DNA of 64,000 nucleotides, from NCBI GenBank assembly GCA_964580995.1, contig CAZOMV010000005.1:29472-93471 (forward strand). Reading direction: 5' to 3'. Each line of letters starts with the position of its first letter. Within the stretch, counting starts at the first letter, position 1. Positions 33,036-41,673 of the stretch are shown in pieces. The position numbers and the translations under genes were made by a program. The stretch comes from JAKJEP01 sp964580995. GTDB lineage: Bacteria > Planctomycetota > Phycisphaerae > Sedimentisphaerales > SM23-30. A model generated the notes under the pieces. The model saw only the letters and a program-made list of their open reading frames with translations, made no database searches and was not told where the DNA came from.

Positions 33036-35909
33036 ATGAAAAAATCTAACCATAAAACAGTAAAACGAACCGGACATGTAGTTTCTCATACCCACTGGGA
33101 CCGCGAGTGGCGCTACCCCATCTGGGAGACCCGCCTGATGCTGGTGGACTTTATGGATGAACTGATCGGCCTGCTCGAAAAAGGCTCCTACCCCGGCTTC
33201 CTGCTCGACGGCCAGGTAACACCCGTCCTCGATTATCTGGAGATTCGCCCCGAAATGACCTACCGGGTCAAGGCCCTGGTTGCCGCCGATAAACTCCAGA
33301 TCGGCCCCTGGCTGATTTTGCCGGATGAGTTCCCCATCGACGGGGAATCCCTCGTCCGCAACCTCCTGCTGGGAACCCGCCAGGCCCGCGAACTGGGCGG
33401 AGTCTTCAACGTCGGCTACACCTCCTTCGGCTGGGGCCAGACCGCCCAGCTTCCCCAGATTTACGCCGGCTTCGGCATCGACCTGGGCATGGTCGGCAAA
33501 CGGGTTGACAAAAAGCGGGCGCCCAATTCCGAGTTCATCTGGCGATCCCCCGACGGCAGCGAAATGCTCACCACCCGCTTCGGCGACCTGGGCCGCCAGA
33601 ACTTCTACTTCTGCATCCATCTGTCCGCCCTGTTTGGTATGGAACATCTCGGCGATAAATGGTATTATGACTGGGCTAACGGCGGCCTGGCCTTCCATCG
33701 CGCGGACCGCGAGCAAATGGAACAGGATCACTTCCGCCTGGACGTCCCGCAAAAATGGTTCCCGGAAATCATCACCCCCGAACTGATCGACAAGACCTGG
33801 GAAACTACCGACGAAAGCCTGCTGGACGATGACCGCCTCATGATGAACGGCTGCGACTATACCGCCGCCCAGCCGATGTTCTCGGAAATGATGACAAAAC
33901 TGAACGAAACCGACACCGCCGCCGACCGCCAGTGGATTCATACCACCATGACCCGCTTCGTCGAGGTCATGCGGCAAAAACTGGACCGCTCGCAACTGCC
34001 CGTCGTTACCGGCGAACTCCGCGACGGCCCCGCCGCCGCCATCACCGGCAACGCCCTGACCACCCGCCTCTACCTCAAGCAACTGAACAAAAAGGCCCAG
34101 AATCTCCTGATTCGTTTCGCCGAACCGCTTTCCGTGCTGGCCGCCCTGGCCGGCGCTCCGTTCCCGGAAACCTTCCTGAACAAAGCCTGGCGATTCCTCC
34201 TCGACTCGCACCCCCACGATTCGATCAATGGTGTCACCCAGGATAAAACCGTACTCGACGTCGAAAACCGCCTCCAGCAGGTCATCGACCTCTCGCAAAG
34301 CCTGGGCAACCGCGCCATGCAGGAACTGATCCGTCGGATCGACTTGAGCAGCCACGATGAAAACGATGTCCTGATAATGGTCTTCAATCCCCTGCCCTAT
34401 CCCCGCCGGGAGATTCTCGAAGCCTGGATCAACATGCCCATCCCTGCCGGCCAGACAGAGGCCTTCTGGACCATGGACGTCCAGGGCCTCCAGATGTTCG
34501 ACGCCCAGGGCCAGCCGGTCAGCACCCAATGGCAGGGCAGCACGCAGGAAGCCTATTGCGTCGCGGAAGTCCACACCCGCGCCTTCCCCTTCCCCTGCAA
34601 ACGCCACCGCGTATTCTTCGATGCCGGAGAAATCCCCGCCGGCGGCTACAAAGTCTTCAATGCCGCTCCGATCAAAAAAGACACCTACTATCCCGTGCGG
34701 TGGACCAACTCCAACGCTGCCACCGGCACCCTCCTGAAAACCCCGATCATGCTGGAAAACGAATACCTCCAAATCAGCATGAATCCCAACGGCACCTTCG
34801 ACCTGACCGATAAAGAGTCGGGCCAAACCTATACCAACCTCAACTATTACGAAGACCGCGGCGAACACGGCGACTACTGGATCAACCGCAAACCCATGTT
34901 CGACCAGGCCCTTACCTCCCTCGGCTGCTCCGCCCGCATCTGGTCCGAAGAAGCCGGCCCCCTGCAGGCCACCCTCGTCAGCGAAATCACCCTACCCATC
35001 CCCTCCCGGGGAATCCGTGCGGAACAGCGCCGGGGCGACAACCTCACCGACCTGGTCATTCGCACCGCCGTCACCTTGCAGGCCGGCAGCCGCCAGGTGG
35101 ACGTCAAGGTCGATTTCGAGAACCGCCAGGAAGACCATTTCCTCCGCGCCATCTTCCCCACCGGTCTCACCGAGGCCGCCCATGCCGACGCCGGCGGCCA
35201 CTTCACCGTCGATCATCGCCCCATCCGCCCGCAAGGCCCCACCGCCGACAGTGTCTGGCCGGACATGGCCACCCTGCCCCTGAATAATTTCATCGACGTC
35301 AGCGACGGCCAAAACGGCCTGGCCTTCCTCACCGACTGCCTCACCGAATACGAAGTAATGGACAATGAGCAGCGCACCGTAGCCCTCTCCCTCCTGCGGG
35401 CCACCCATGACTGGATCTGCACCGAAATGCGGGCCGGCTCCTACTTCCCCTCCCAGAAAGGCGGCCAGTGCCTGCGCCCCTACTCCCTCCGCTACGCCCT
35501 CCGGCCCCACGCCGGCGACTGGCAAACCGCCCAGGTCCCACTGGCGGCAGAACTATTTAATGTCCCCGCCATCCCCGTCCAGACCCGCACCAGCCGGGGT
35601 TCTCTGCCCGCCCAGCAAGCCTCCCTTTTCGAAATTGACAACCCCCACCTCCGTTTTTCCACCCTCAAAAAAGCCGAGGACCGCAACACCTGGATCATCC
35701 GCCTGTACAATCCCACCCCCAACCAGCAAAAAGGCCATGTTACTTTCCACCATCCTCTAACCGCCGCCTGGCAAACCAATCTTAACGAACAGCGGCAAAA
35801 GGAAATCAAACGAAAACAGACCAACCACCTACCTGTCCAGCTCAACCCCCACGAAATCGCCACCTTCGAATTATGTTCCGGAGAAAATCACCCTATGGAT
35901 CATTCGTGA
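33036..35909 (+). CDS. GH38 homologue (MngB-like) lacking the usual catalytic Asp
   Basis: 957 aa from ATG 33036 (AAGGAA upstream). SHTHWDREW (His18, His20, Asp22) and the later SHPHDSINGVTQD keep the zinc-site regions seen in mannosylglycerate-hydrolase-type GH38 enzymes. At the nucleophile block, however, the protein reads VGYTSFGWGQTAQLPQ where MngB-type enzymes read roughly VGYLPDSFGQSSQMPQ. The two align without gaps, placing Phe131 at the nucleophile/zinc-ligand Asp. The reading frame is intact on both sides. No signal peptide. Either catalytically inactive, using another residue, or binding a different metal/substrate. Last gene of the rightward operon. Confidence 0.85.
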   Translation: MKKSNHKTVKRTGHVVSHTHWDREWRYPIWETRLMLVDFMDELIGLLEKGSYPGFLLDGQVTPVLDYLEIRPEMTYRVKALVAADKLQIGPWLILPDEFPIDGESLVRNLLLGTRQARELGGVFNVGYTSFGWGQTAQLPQIYAGFGIDLGMVGKRVDKKRAPNSEFIWRSPDGSEMLTTRFGDLGRQNFYFCIHLSALFGMEHLGDKWYYDWANGGLAFHRADREQMEQDHFRLDVPQKWFPEIITPELIDKTWETTDESLLDDDRLMMNGCDYTAAQPMFSEMMTKLNETDTAADRQWIHTTMTRFVEVMRQKLDRSQLPVVTGELRDGPAAAITGNALTTRLYLKQLNKKAQNLLIRFAEPLSVLAALAGAPFPETFLNKAWRFLLDSHPHDSINGVTQDKTVLDVENRLQQVIDLSQSLGNRAMQELIRRIDLSSHDENDVLIMVFNPLPYPRREILEAWINMPIPAGQTEAFWTMDVQGLQMFDAQGQPVSTQWQGSTQEAYCVAEVHTRAFPFPCKRHRVFFDAGEIPAGGYKVFNAAPIKKDTYYPVRWTNSNAATGTLLKTPIMLENEYLQISMNPNGTFDLTDKESGQTYTNLNYYEDRGEHGDYWINRKPMFDQALTSLGCSARIWSEEAGPLQATLVSEITLPIPSRGIRAEQRRGDNLTDLVIRTAVTLQAGSRQVDVKVDFENRQEDHFLRAIFPTGLTEAAHADAGGHFTVDHRPIRPQGPTADSVWPDMATLPLNNFIDVSDGQNGLAFLTDCLTEYEVMDNEQRTVALSLLRATHDWICTEMRAGSYFPSQKGGQCLRPYSLRYALRPHAGDWQTAQVPLAAELFNVPAIPVQTRTSRGSLPAQQASLFEIDNPHLRFSTLKKAEDRNTWIIRLYNPTPNQQKGHVTFHHPLTAAWQTNLNEQRQKEIKRKQTNHLPVQLNPHEIATFELCSGENHPMDHS

Positions 35910-35922
35910 GCAATTTCTGTTA

Positions 35923-37014
35923 CTAGCTTACCGCCTTCCCGGCATACGTATAGGTACCTTTATAGGCACGGGTAACCAGGTCGTCATCTGTGTCAACCTC
36001 AACGGAACAGGTAAAAGTAATTTTAATCTGGAGCGTCAGCGTCGTTTGCTGGGTTTTGGCATTGGTCGCAATCACTGCGGTACAGGCAGAGCCGGTGAAT
36101 TCCACAGAATCCAGATATACGTCTTCTTCCTCCGCCAGTAATTCCAACTGGTTCACAATGAATTCTTCATCCTCGCTTAACTCCGGACACAGGGTATAGG
36201 CCTGTTTGTTCGGTTGTAACGACTTGGATACATACGTCCCGGTGAATCCCTCGTCTTCGCCGTCCAGCAGCTGAAAAACGGCCGGTTCGATGGCATCCGT
36301 TTTTTCCTCCATCGTCAATGTCATCTGCAGCGGCCCCTTCTCGCCGGCGCCTCCGCAACTGAGCTTGTATTGGCCCGTCACGTCCCATTCCGAACCGTCA
36401 TAGGTAAAAAGGTCCTTGCTGATTTTGCCCTTGAAGGTGTACCCACCCTTGACCTGTTTGGTTTTCTCCACATAATCCCCGTCTTCCTCACTGCCCACCC
36501 ACTGTTCATAGGTCACGGTCGCTTCCACTTTCAAAGAAATGGCGACCGTCAGATCCGCGCTCAGGCTGTCCACACTGCCGCGTCCTTTGACGCCAAGCAC
36601 CACTTTCAGAACCGGTGCCGAAGTCAGCTCAATCTCATCTGCATCGATATCATCACCAATCCCGCCGACCACGACATCCATCGCCAGATCCTCTAAAATA
36701 TCGGGATCACAGTCTGCCTCCGTCAGGACTATGGATGATGCCGAAGTATTCGCCGGCAGGTTCAGGGTCAGTTCCTCCATATCTTCCGAAAAAAACGTAA
36801 GGTCAACCGTCTTCTGGACCTCGTCAAACACCAGCGACAAAGTACCCGATTCCTTGTCTTTCCCCAGACTCCCCGCCGAACAGCTCGCCGCCCCGGACAC
36901 ATTCCATGTCCCAGTTGTAGCCAGGTCCACCGGCAGGGATCCACCCGCCTGTACCGGCAGTACCCCCAGCCCCAACCACAACATCCAGCTCCATCGAATC
37001 AAATACCGGCTCAT
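35923..37014 (-). CDS. Secreted acidic protein of unknown function
   Basis: 363 aa from ATG 37014, preceded by AGAGGAG; a start at 37053 would precede the signal peptide with a charged stretch. SRYLIRWSWMLWLGLGVLPVQAG is a signal peptide. The mature chain is Asp/Glu/Thr-rich, with alternating hydrophobic residues suggesting beta-sheet, and paired Cys residues. I recognise no family. It converges on the rightward glycosidase operon with only 13 bp between stop codons and no visible terminator, so read-through antisense transcription is possible. Confidence 0.75.
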   Translation of the reverse strand: MSRYLIRWSWMLWLGLGVLPVQAGGSLPVDLATTGTWNVSGAASCSAGSLGKDKESGTLSLVFDEVQKTVDLTFFSEDMEELTLNLPANTSASSIVLTEADCDPDILEDLAMDVVVGGIGDDIDADEIELTSAPVLKVVLGVKGRGSVDSLSADLTVAISLKVEATVTYEQWVGSEEDGDYVEKTKQVKGGYTFKGKISKDLFTYDGSEWDVTGQYKLSCGGAGEKGPLQMTLTMEEKTDAIEPAVFQLLDGEDEGFTGTYVSKSLQPNKQAYTLCPELSEDEEFIVNQLELLAEEEDVYLDSVEFTGSACTAVIATNAKTQQTTLTLQIKITFTCSVEVDTDDDLVTRAYKGTYTYAGKAVS

Positions 37015-37171
37015 CGCTTTCTCCTCTAATAAAAACAGTTCCTGTTTCCCCATCTACCACAAAACGAGCTTACCTGACAAAAGGTATATCTTTCAACCCT
37101 TTTTACCACAAAGATACACCCAAAAACAAGCTTTTTCGCACAATCCCCCTAATCCCTTTGCAAACCGTAAG

Positions 37172-39076
37172 TTAAAACAGCAAACCCAGCAGAGCCTCAT
37201 ACTGGGAAAAATCGGGCACAATAATCTGCGCCCCGGCCTTCACCAGCCGCGACCTCTTCTCCTGGTTCAGGCCGTGCCGGCGCACCTCATCGCTGGCAAT
37301 CCCGACGGCAATGCCTTCCCGTTTTCGGGCCTCGCGAATTTCCACCGGGCCATCCCCAAAAACCGCCATCTCCGGCCCGTTTAAATGATTCTCCTGAATA
37401 ATCTTCTCCATCACCATTTTTTTCGAACAGTTGCGCACATGATCGATCGCCCCGTATATCCCGCCGTCAAACAGCTCCGCATACCCCAGCACCTTCGCCT
37501 CGTTGACCACATCGGCATAATCGGTCCCGCTGGCCAGATAGAGCCGCACCCTTCTCTGTTGCAGCGCCTTCAAAAATTCCATCGCCCCTTTCAGAATATA
37601 ATCCGAAATATCAAGCTGGCGATTCTGCAGCTTGCGGATACGATGGTTCACCATCTCCATCAGGCTGGCATTATATACTTGCTTATACCCAAACGGATCC
37701 AGAACCTCCCCCGTCGGCACCAGCCCAAACTCCCGGACCATTTCCACCAGGGCCTCCATCTGCAGGATCGTCTGGATACCGGTCGATTGATTGATATACT
37801 CCCGCACCCGGTTCACAACCTGATGATAGAGCGTCTCATCGGCGGTTTGATAGCACTTGCCCAGGATCGCCTTGACCATCACCGGCTCCATAATCTGTTC
37901 CCACCCCTGCCGCAGCGAACTGATCGTACCGTCATGATCGAAAATCGCGTGTTTGATCCGGCCTAGGGAGAGAGTCTCCTTCGAATAACATAACTCGATT
38001 TCGGACTCATCGAGATAGTGAGCCTGCCGTATATCTTCCGCCAGTTCCGGCTGAAAAATAAAATCCGCGTTTTGGCAAACTTCCAGGATTTCCTCTCCGC
38101 TGGCCGTCCCCGTCTGAAACAGCTTCTGCACCGTAACCGCCGCCGCATAATTGGCAAACTCCGCCGCCTCCGCCGGCTTCACTCCCGCCGCCAGCGAAAC
38201 ACACAACGCACTAATCGTCGTATCGCCCGCCCCCACCGTATCAATCTTCTTCAAAATCTGAATCCCGGGAATTTCATGCAATCCTTCCCCATCCACCGCC
38301 AGAATCCCCCGCCCGCCCCGCGTCAAAAAGACCGGCTTGCCGCTGTCCTGGTACAGTTTGGCGGCATATTGTTTCACCTGTTCCAGCGAAATCACATCGC
38401 CCAGCACAGCTTCAACACCATTCAAACGGGCCGCCTCGATATCGTTGGTCTTGCGATACACATGCTTGAACCGGTTCCCATAATGGCGGGAATCAAAAAG
38501 CACGATCTTGTCACGATATGCGGCAAACAGTTCGTTCGCCTTTTCAATAAACGCATCATTGGGAATACTGCCAGGCACCTGCTGATTAAAAATGACCGCA
38601 TCGCAGGTTTCCAGCGCCTCCCGCAGCGCCGCCAAAATCGCCTCATCCGTCTCCCGCGACCGTTTATTAAAAAATCCAAAATCAATCCGCGGCTGCTCCT
38701 GATCGGCCAGATACCGCTTGGCAAAGGTAACCGTGTTGTAATTCTCGGCCTGCGGGATCAACGACCGGGTATCCACCCCGATCTCCTGAAGCTGCCGCAG
38801 CATCTCCTTGCCGAAAATATCATTCCCCACCGCTCCGATTGCCCGGATACTCCCTGGCTTCAACGCCGCCAGATTCGCCGCCACATTCGACGCCCCGCCC
38901 AGCGTATAATAATGCCGCGCCACCGCCTGGCTGGCCAGCCCCGTCTCCGCCGAACTCTCCCCGCCCCGCGGATCCAGGATCCAGTACGCATCCAGACAAA
39001 AATCGCCGTACACGGCTACCTTCACCTTCGTAATCTTTTCCAGTATCGCTGCCACCTGCTGCGGCTTCATATTCAT
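37172..39076 (-). CDS. PfkB sugar kinase fused to a HAD phosphatase
   Basis: 634 aa. Residues about 1-345: PfkB/RfaE1-like kinase (GGASNVAANLAAL, catalytic DTVGAGDTTISAL). Residues about 370-634: HAD hydrolase with motif I FDHDGTIS and later FGDGPVEI, the Asp-containing motif IV. A kinase and a phosphatase in one chain resembles the two chemical steps of heptose activation (HldE kinase and GmhB phosphatase), but here the order and the missing nucleotidyltransferase differ. Its ATG overlaps the stop of the deoxyhypusine-synthase-like gene (ATGA). Likely makes or processes a sugar phosphate. Substrate unknown. Confidence 0.85.
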   Translation of the reverse strand: MNMKPQQVAAILEKITKVKVAVYGDFCLDAYWILDPRGGESSAETGLASQAVARHYYTLGGASNVAANLAALKPGSIRAIGAVGNDIFGKEMLRQLQEIGVDTRSLIPQAENYNTVTFAKRYLADQEQPRIDFGFFNKRSRETDEAILAALREALETCDAVIFNQQVPGSIPNDAFIEKANELFAAYRDKIVLFDSRHYGNRFKHVYRKTNDIEAARLNGVEAVLGDVISLEQVKQYAAKLYQDSGKPVFLTRGGRGILAVDGEGLHEIPGIQILKKIDTVGAGDTTISALCVSLAAGVKPAEAAEFANYAAAVTVQKLFQTGTASGEEILEVCQNADFIFQPELAEDIRQAHYLDESEIELCYSKETLSLGRIKHAIFDHDGTISSLRQGWEQIMEPVMVKAILGKCYQTADETLYHQVVNRVREYINQSTGIQTILQMEALVEMVREFGLVPTGEVLDPFGYKQVYNASLMEMVNHRIRKLQNRQLDISDYILKGAMEFLKALQQRRVRLYLASGTDYADVVNEAKVLGYAELFDGGIYGAIDHVRNCSKKMVMEKIIQENHLNGPEMAVFGDGPVEIREARKREGIAVGIASDEVRRHGLNQEKRSRLVKAGAQIIVPDFSQYEALLGLLF

Positions 39077-40119
39077 GCACCACCTGCCTGGATCATGCCT
39101 AGGATCGTGTTATAGAACAGGGGGATCGTTGCCTTTTGATTCCCCTGAATGTAATATCCCTTTCCGTTAAACGCCTGCGGGATCCGCGTTACCACGCTCT
39201 TTTGATCGCGGAAATAATAATTCTCCGCCGCCTCATCCGTCATACCCTTCACCTCAAACCGCCGCAGATCAAAATCCGCCGTAACGATCCCCTGCGGCAC
39301 ATTGCCGATATTGCCCGCCATGCTCGCCGCCTTCAAAAACACCTCCGGCCCCGTCACCGCGCTGCCGATATTCAAAATCACCCCCCCCGCCGTCAGCCGG
39401 CTGACTTCCTCCGTATAGATCAAAAAGTCCCGCCCGCTGCACCCGCCCTTGGCCCGCCCGTCAAACGAGCCATGCTGATCGATCACATCCGTCCCGATCC
39501 CCACATGCACGGTAAACGGCACCTTTTTCTCATAACAACGGGCCAGCACACTCAGCTCCGGATGCGAAAATCCCCGCGGCGAATCCTCGCGCCCCACTTT
39601 TGCCAGAACCTCGTTGCGAAATCCTTCCTCACAAATCATCCGCCCCAGCGATTCCCCATACCCCAGTCCGTATTGGTCCCCCAGCGCAATAGCGGTATTC
39701 TGATAACAAAACTCATACGCCATCCCGAACTGCCCCTGCTCCAGTGCCTGCGGCACATATTCACTCGTCTGCCCGATCAGCGCCAGCTCAAAATCATGAA
39801 TCGACGTGGCCCCGTTCCCCGCAAACAAGGTAATCATGCCGCGCGAGACCAGGTCCGCCATCAGCAGCCCCAGCCCGTTCTTAATCAGATGCGCACCGCT
39901 GAAAACCAGGACCGGTTTGCCTTCTTTCCGCATCCGGACGATCGCCTTCGCCACTTCCTCAATCCGCTGCCGGACCTCTTTCTCCACCGCAGAGTCCCGC
40001 CGCCGCGCATCCTCCGGCCGGACCACATCGTCCCGGTGCACCTTGTTCGTCCGGGTATGAATCGGATACGCCCGAATCAAATCCGGATTAAAAGCCTTAT
40101 ACCTTCCCTGATATTGCAT
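39073..40119 (-). CDS. Deoxyhypusine-synthase-like Rossmann protein, function unknown
   Basis: 348 aa. Segments such as VFSGAHLIKNGLGLLMADLV, LFAGNGATSIHDFELA, HVGIGTDVIDQHGSFDG and GGVILNIGSAVTGPEVF are reminiscent of NAD-binding deoxyhypusine-synthase-fold proteins that occur beside sugar kinases in bacteria, but the active-site Lys of true deoxyhypusine synthase is not evident. No signal peptide or membrane segment. Translationally coupled to the kinase-phosphatase fusion downstream, and starts 3 bp after the epimerase gene. A role in making an unusual sugar phosphate or envelope sugar is inferred from context only. Confidence 0.6.
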   Translation of the reverse strand: MQYQGRYKAFNPDLIRAYPIHTRTNKVHRDDVVRPEDARRRDSAVEKEVRQRIEEVAKAIVRMRKEGKPVLVFSGAHLIKNGLGLLMADLVSRGMITLFAGNGATSIHDFELALIGQTSEYVPQALEQGQFGMAYEFCYQNTAIALGDQYGLGYGESLGRMICEEGFRNEVLAKVGREDSPRGFSHPELSVLARCYEKKVPFTVHVGIGTDVIDQHGSFDGRAKGGCSGRDFLIYTEEVSRLTAGGVILNIGSAVTGPEVFLKAASMAGNIGNVPQGIVTADFDLRRFEVKGMTDEAAENYYFRDQKSVVTRIPQAFNGKGYYIQGNQKATIPLFYNTILGMIQAGGA

Positions 40120-40122
40120 CCC

Positions 40123-41400
40123 TTACTTCACCTTCTCCGCAATCTTCTCCAGCCGCTGGATACTCTGCACCATCGCCCGCACCGTATGATAATTCACCTT
40201 CCACGAGTGGCTCATGTGCGTCCAGACCTGCTTGGTCCCTTCCCGGTTCAGCAGCGGCCACCATTCCCCCACCTTATGATGGACCATTTTATCCTGGACA
40301 AACCGGTGCACATTCACATACGCCTCCCAGAACCGCTCCTCCCCAAACCGCAGATACGCCTCCAACATCCCGATCAAAACCTCCGCCTGCTGCCAGAACT
40401 CCTTCTCTCGATCCGAAACACCACCGGCGTGCGGCCCTTCCACATACACCCCGCCGTATTCCCAGTCAATCCCGTTCGCCAGGGCATGATCGAGCTGCTT
40501 GCGGATCATCGGCACATACGGCTGCATATCCTCCTTCATAATATCCAATGCATGGAATAGCAGCCACACAAACTCCACATTGTGCCCCGCCGAGGTATTA
40601 TCCTCCGCATTCGGCTTGGCCCCGCCCTCGGCGAACCGATCCCAGCCCCACACAATATCAAACTTGATCTGCGGCGCCACCCGCCAGTCTTCCCAGAACT
40701 GCGGAATCCCCGTCGCATATTGCGGATGCTGGATACGCTGGATAAGGATCCGGATCACTTCCTTCAGCTTGCGCAGATGCACGCTCTTCCCGCTGCATTC
40801 ATACAACGTCGTCAATGCTTCCATAAAATGCATATGGAAATCCAGCGTCTTGCGGTCCCCGCCCCCGCTGCCCGGCCCGCACAATTCCCAATTCCGCTCG
40901 AACATCTCAAAATACCCCCCATACATCGTATCCGCCGCGTACTTCTGAATCAGATCGAACGTCTTCTCCGCATATTCAATCCCCCGCTTGTCACCCGTCG
41001 CCAGCGTATATTCACTCAGAGAATAAATCGCAAAACTCAGGCCATACAGAATCTTCTTGTCAATCTGGACCTTCCCCTTGCGGTCCACCGTCCAGTAAAA
41101 CCCGCCATGCTCTTTATCCCACATCTTCTCCAGCAGAAAATCCACCCCGAACCGCGCATACTCCGCGCAAACGCCATCCCCATACCCCGCCCGGTGCGCT
41201 GAGGACATCGTAAACACCGTCCGCGTCTGCGCAATCAGCGACTTCTGGTCTTCCCCGGTATCCCTGCCATCTTTGTCAAAATGCGTAATGAATCCGCCGT
41301 TGACCCGATCCCGGCAACGCGTCAGCCAAAACGGCAGTAACTCCTTGGTTAAATGAGACTTAGCTTCCGCAATACACGACAATACTTCTGCCTTTTTCAT
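40123..41400 (-). CDS. AGE-family epimerase (N-acylglucosamine / cello- or mannobiose 2-epimerase type)
   Basis: 425 aa. Alpha/alpha-barrel family features: QTRTVFTMSSAHRAG near residues 50-65, TSAGHNVEFVWLL (His region about 260), and a C-terminal SHSWKVNYHTVRAM stretch with conserved His. These place it in the N-acylglucosamine 2-epimerase superfamily, and the spacing suits a cellobiose/mannobiose 2-epimerase. Catalyses C2 epimerisation at the reducing end (glucose to mannose type). Cytoplasmic. First gene of a three-gene unit with almost no gaps. Proximity to the alpha-mannosidases hints at mannose-containing substrates. Confidence 0.85.
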   Translation of the reverse strand: MKKAEVLSCIAEAKSHLTKELLPFWLTRCRDRVNGGFITHFDKDGRDTGEDQKSLIAQTRTVFTMSSAHRAGYGDGVCAEYARFGVDFLLEKMWDKEHGGFYWTVDRKGKVQIDKKILYGLSFAIYSLSEYTLATGDKRGIEYAEKTFDLIQKYAADTMYGGYFEMFERNWELCGPGSGGGDRKTLDFHMHFMEALTTLYECSGKSVHLRKLKEVIRILIQRIQHPQYATGIPQFWEDWRVAPQIKFDIVWGWDRFAEGGAKPNAEDNTSAGHNVEFVWLLFHALDIMKEDMQPYVPMIRKQLDHALANGIDWEYGGVYVEGPHAGGVSDREKEFWQQAEVLIGMLEAYLRFGEERFWEAYVNVHRFVQDKMVHHKVGEWWPLLNREGTKQVWTHMSHSWKVNYHTVRAMVQSIQRLEKIAEKVK

Positions 41401-41673
41401 ATCCGTAATCCTTTATACCAGTATTCCGTTTTTATCGATCATACCTGCCATAAACCAATCCTATCCTCTTCCCGGCAAAATACCATCCTGATACACTATG
41501 ACCAATTGTAACCATTTGTGAATATATTGCAACCCAAAATTCCCACCCTGCTGATAAATAACCCGGATTTGAATCCCCATGCTCTGCCATACCCCCTCCC
41601 AAGTCTATACCAAGGGCACCGATAGGATCGCCGTTTCGGTTTGCAGGCCGGTACTTTTGTGATTCGGAACGGA

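Noticed and set aside
33021..34868. Open frame of 615 codons on the minus strand
   Set aside because: Exactly antisense to the GH38 homologue, no ribosome site, composition of a mirror frame of a C-ending-codon gene.
14202..35909. Galactomannan (beta-mannan) degradation locus
   Set aside because: No GH26, GH5, GH113 or GH2 beta-mannan enzyme is present; GH38 acts on alpha-mannosides, so the substrate is more likely alpha-linked.
39073..40119. True deoxyhypusine synthase
   Set aside because: Only loose similarity, no evident catalytic Lys motif, and bacteria of this type would not need hypusine; kept as a family-like protein of unknown role.
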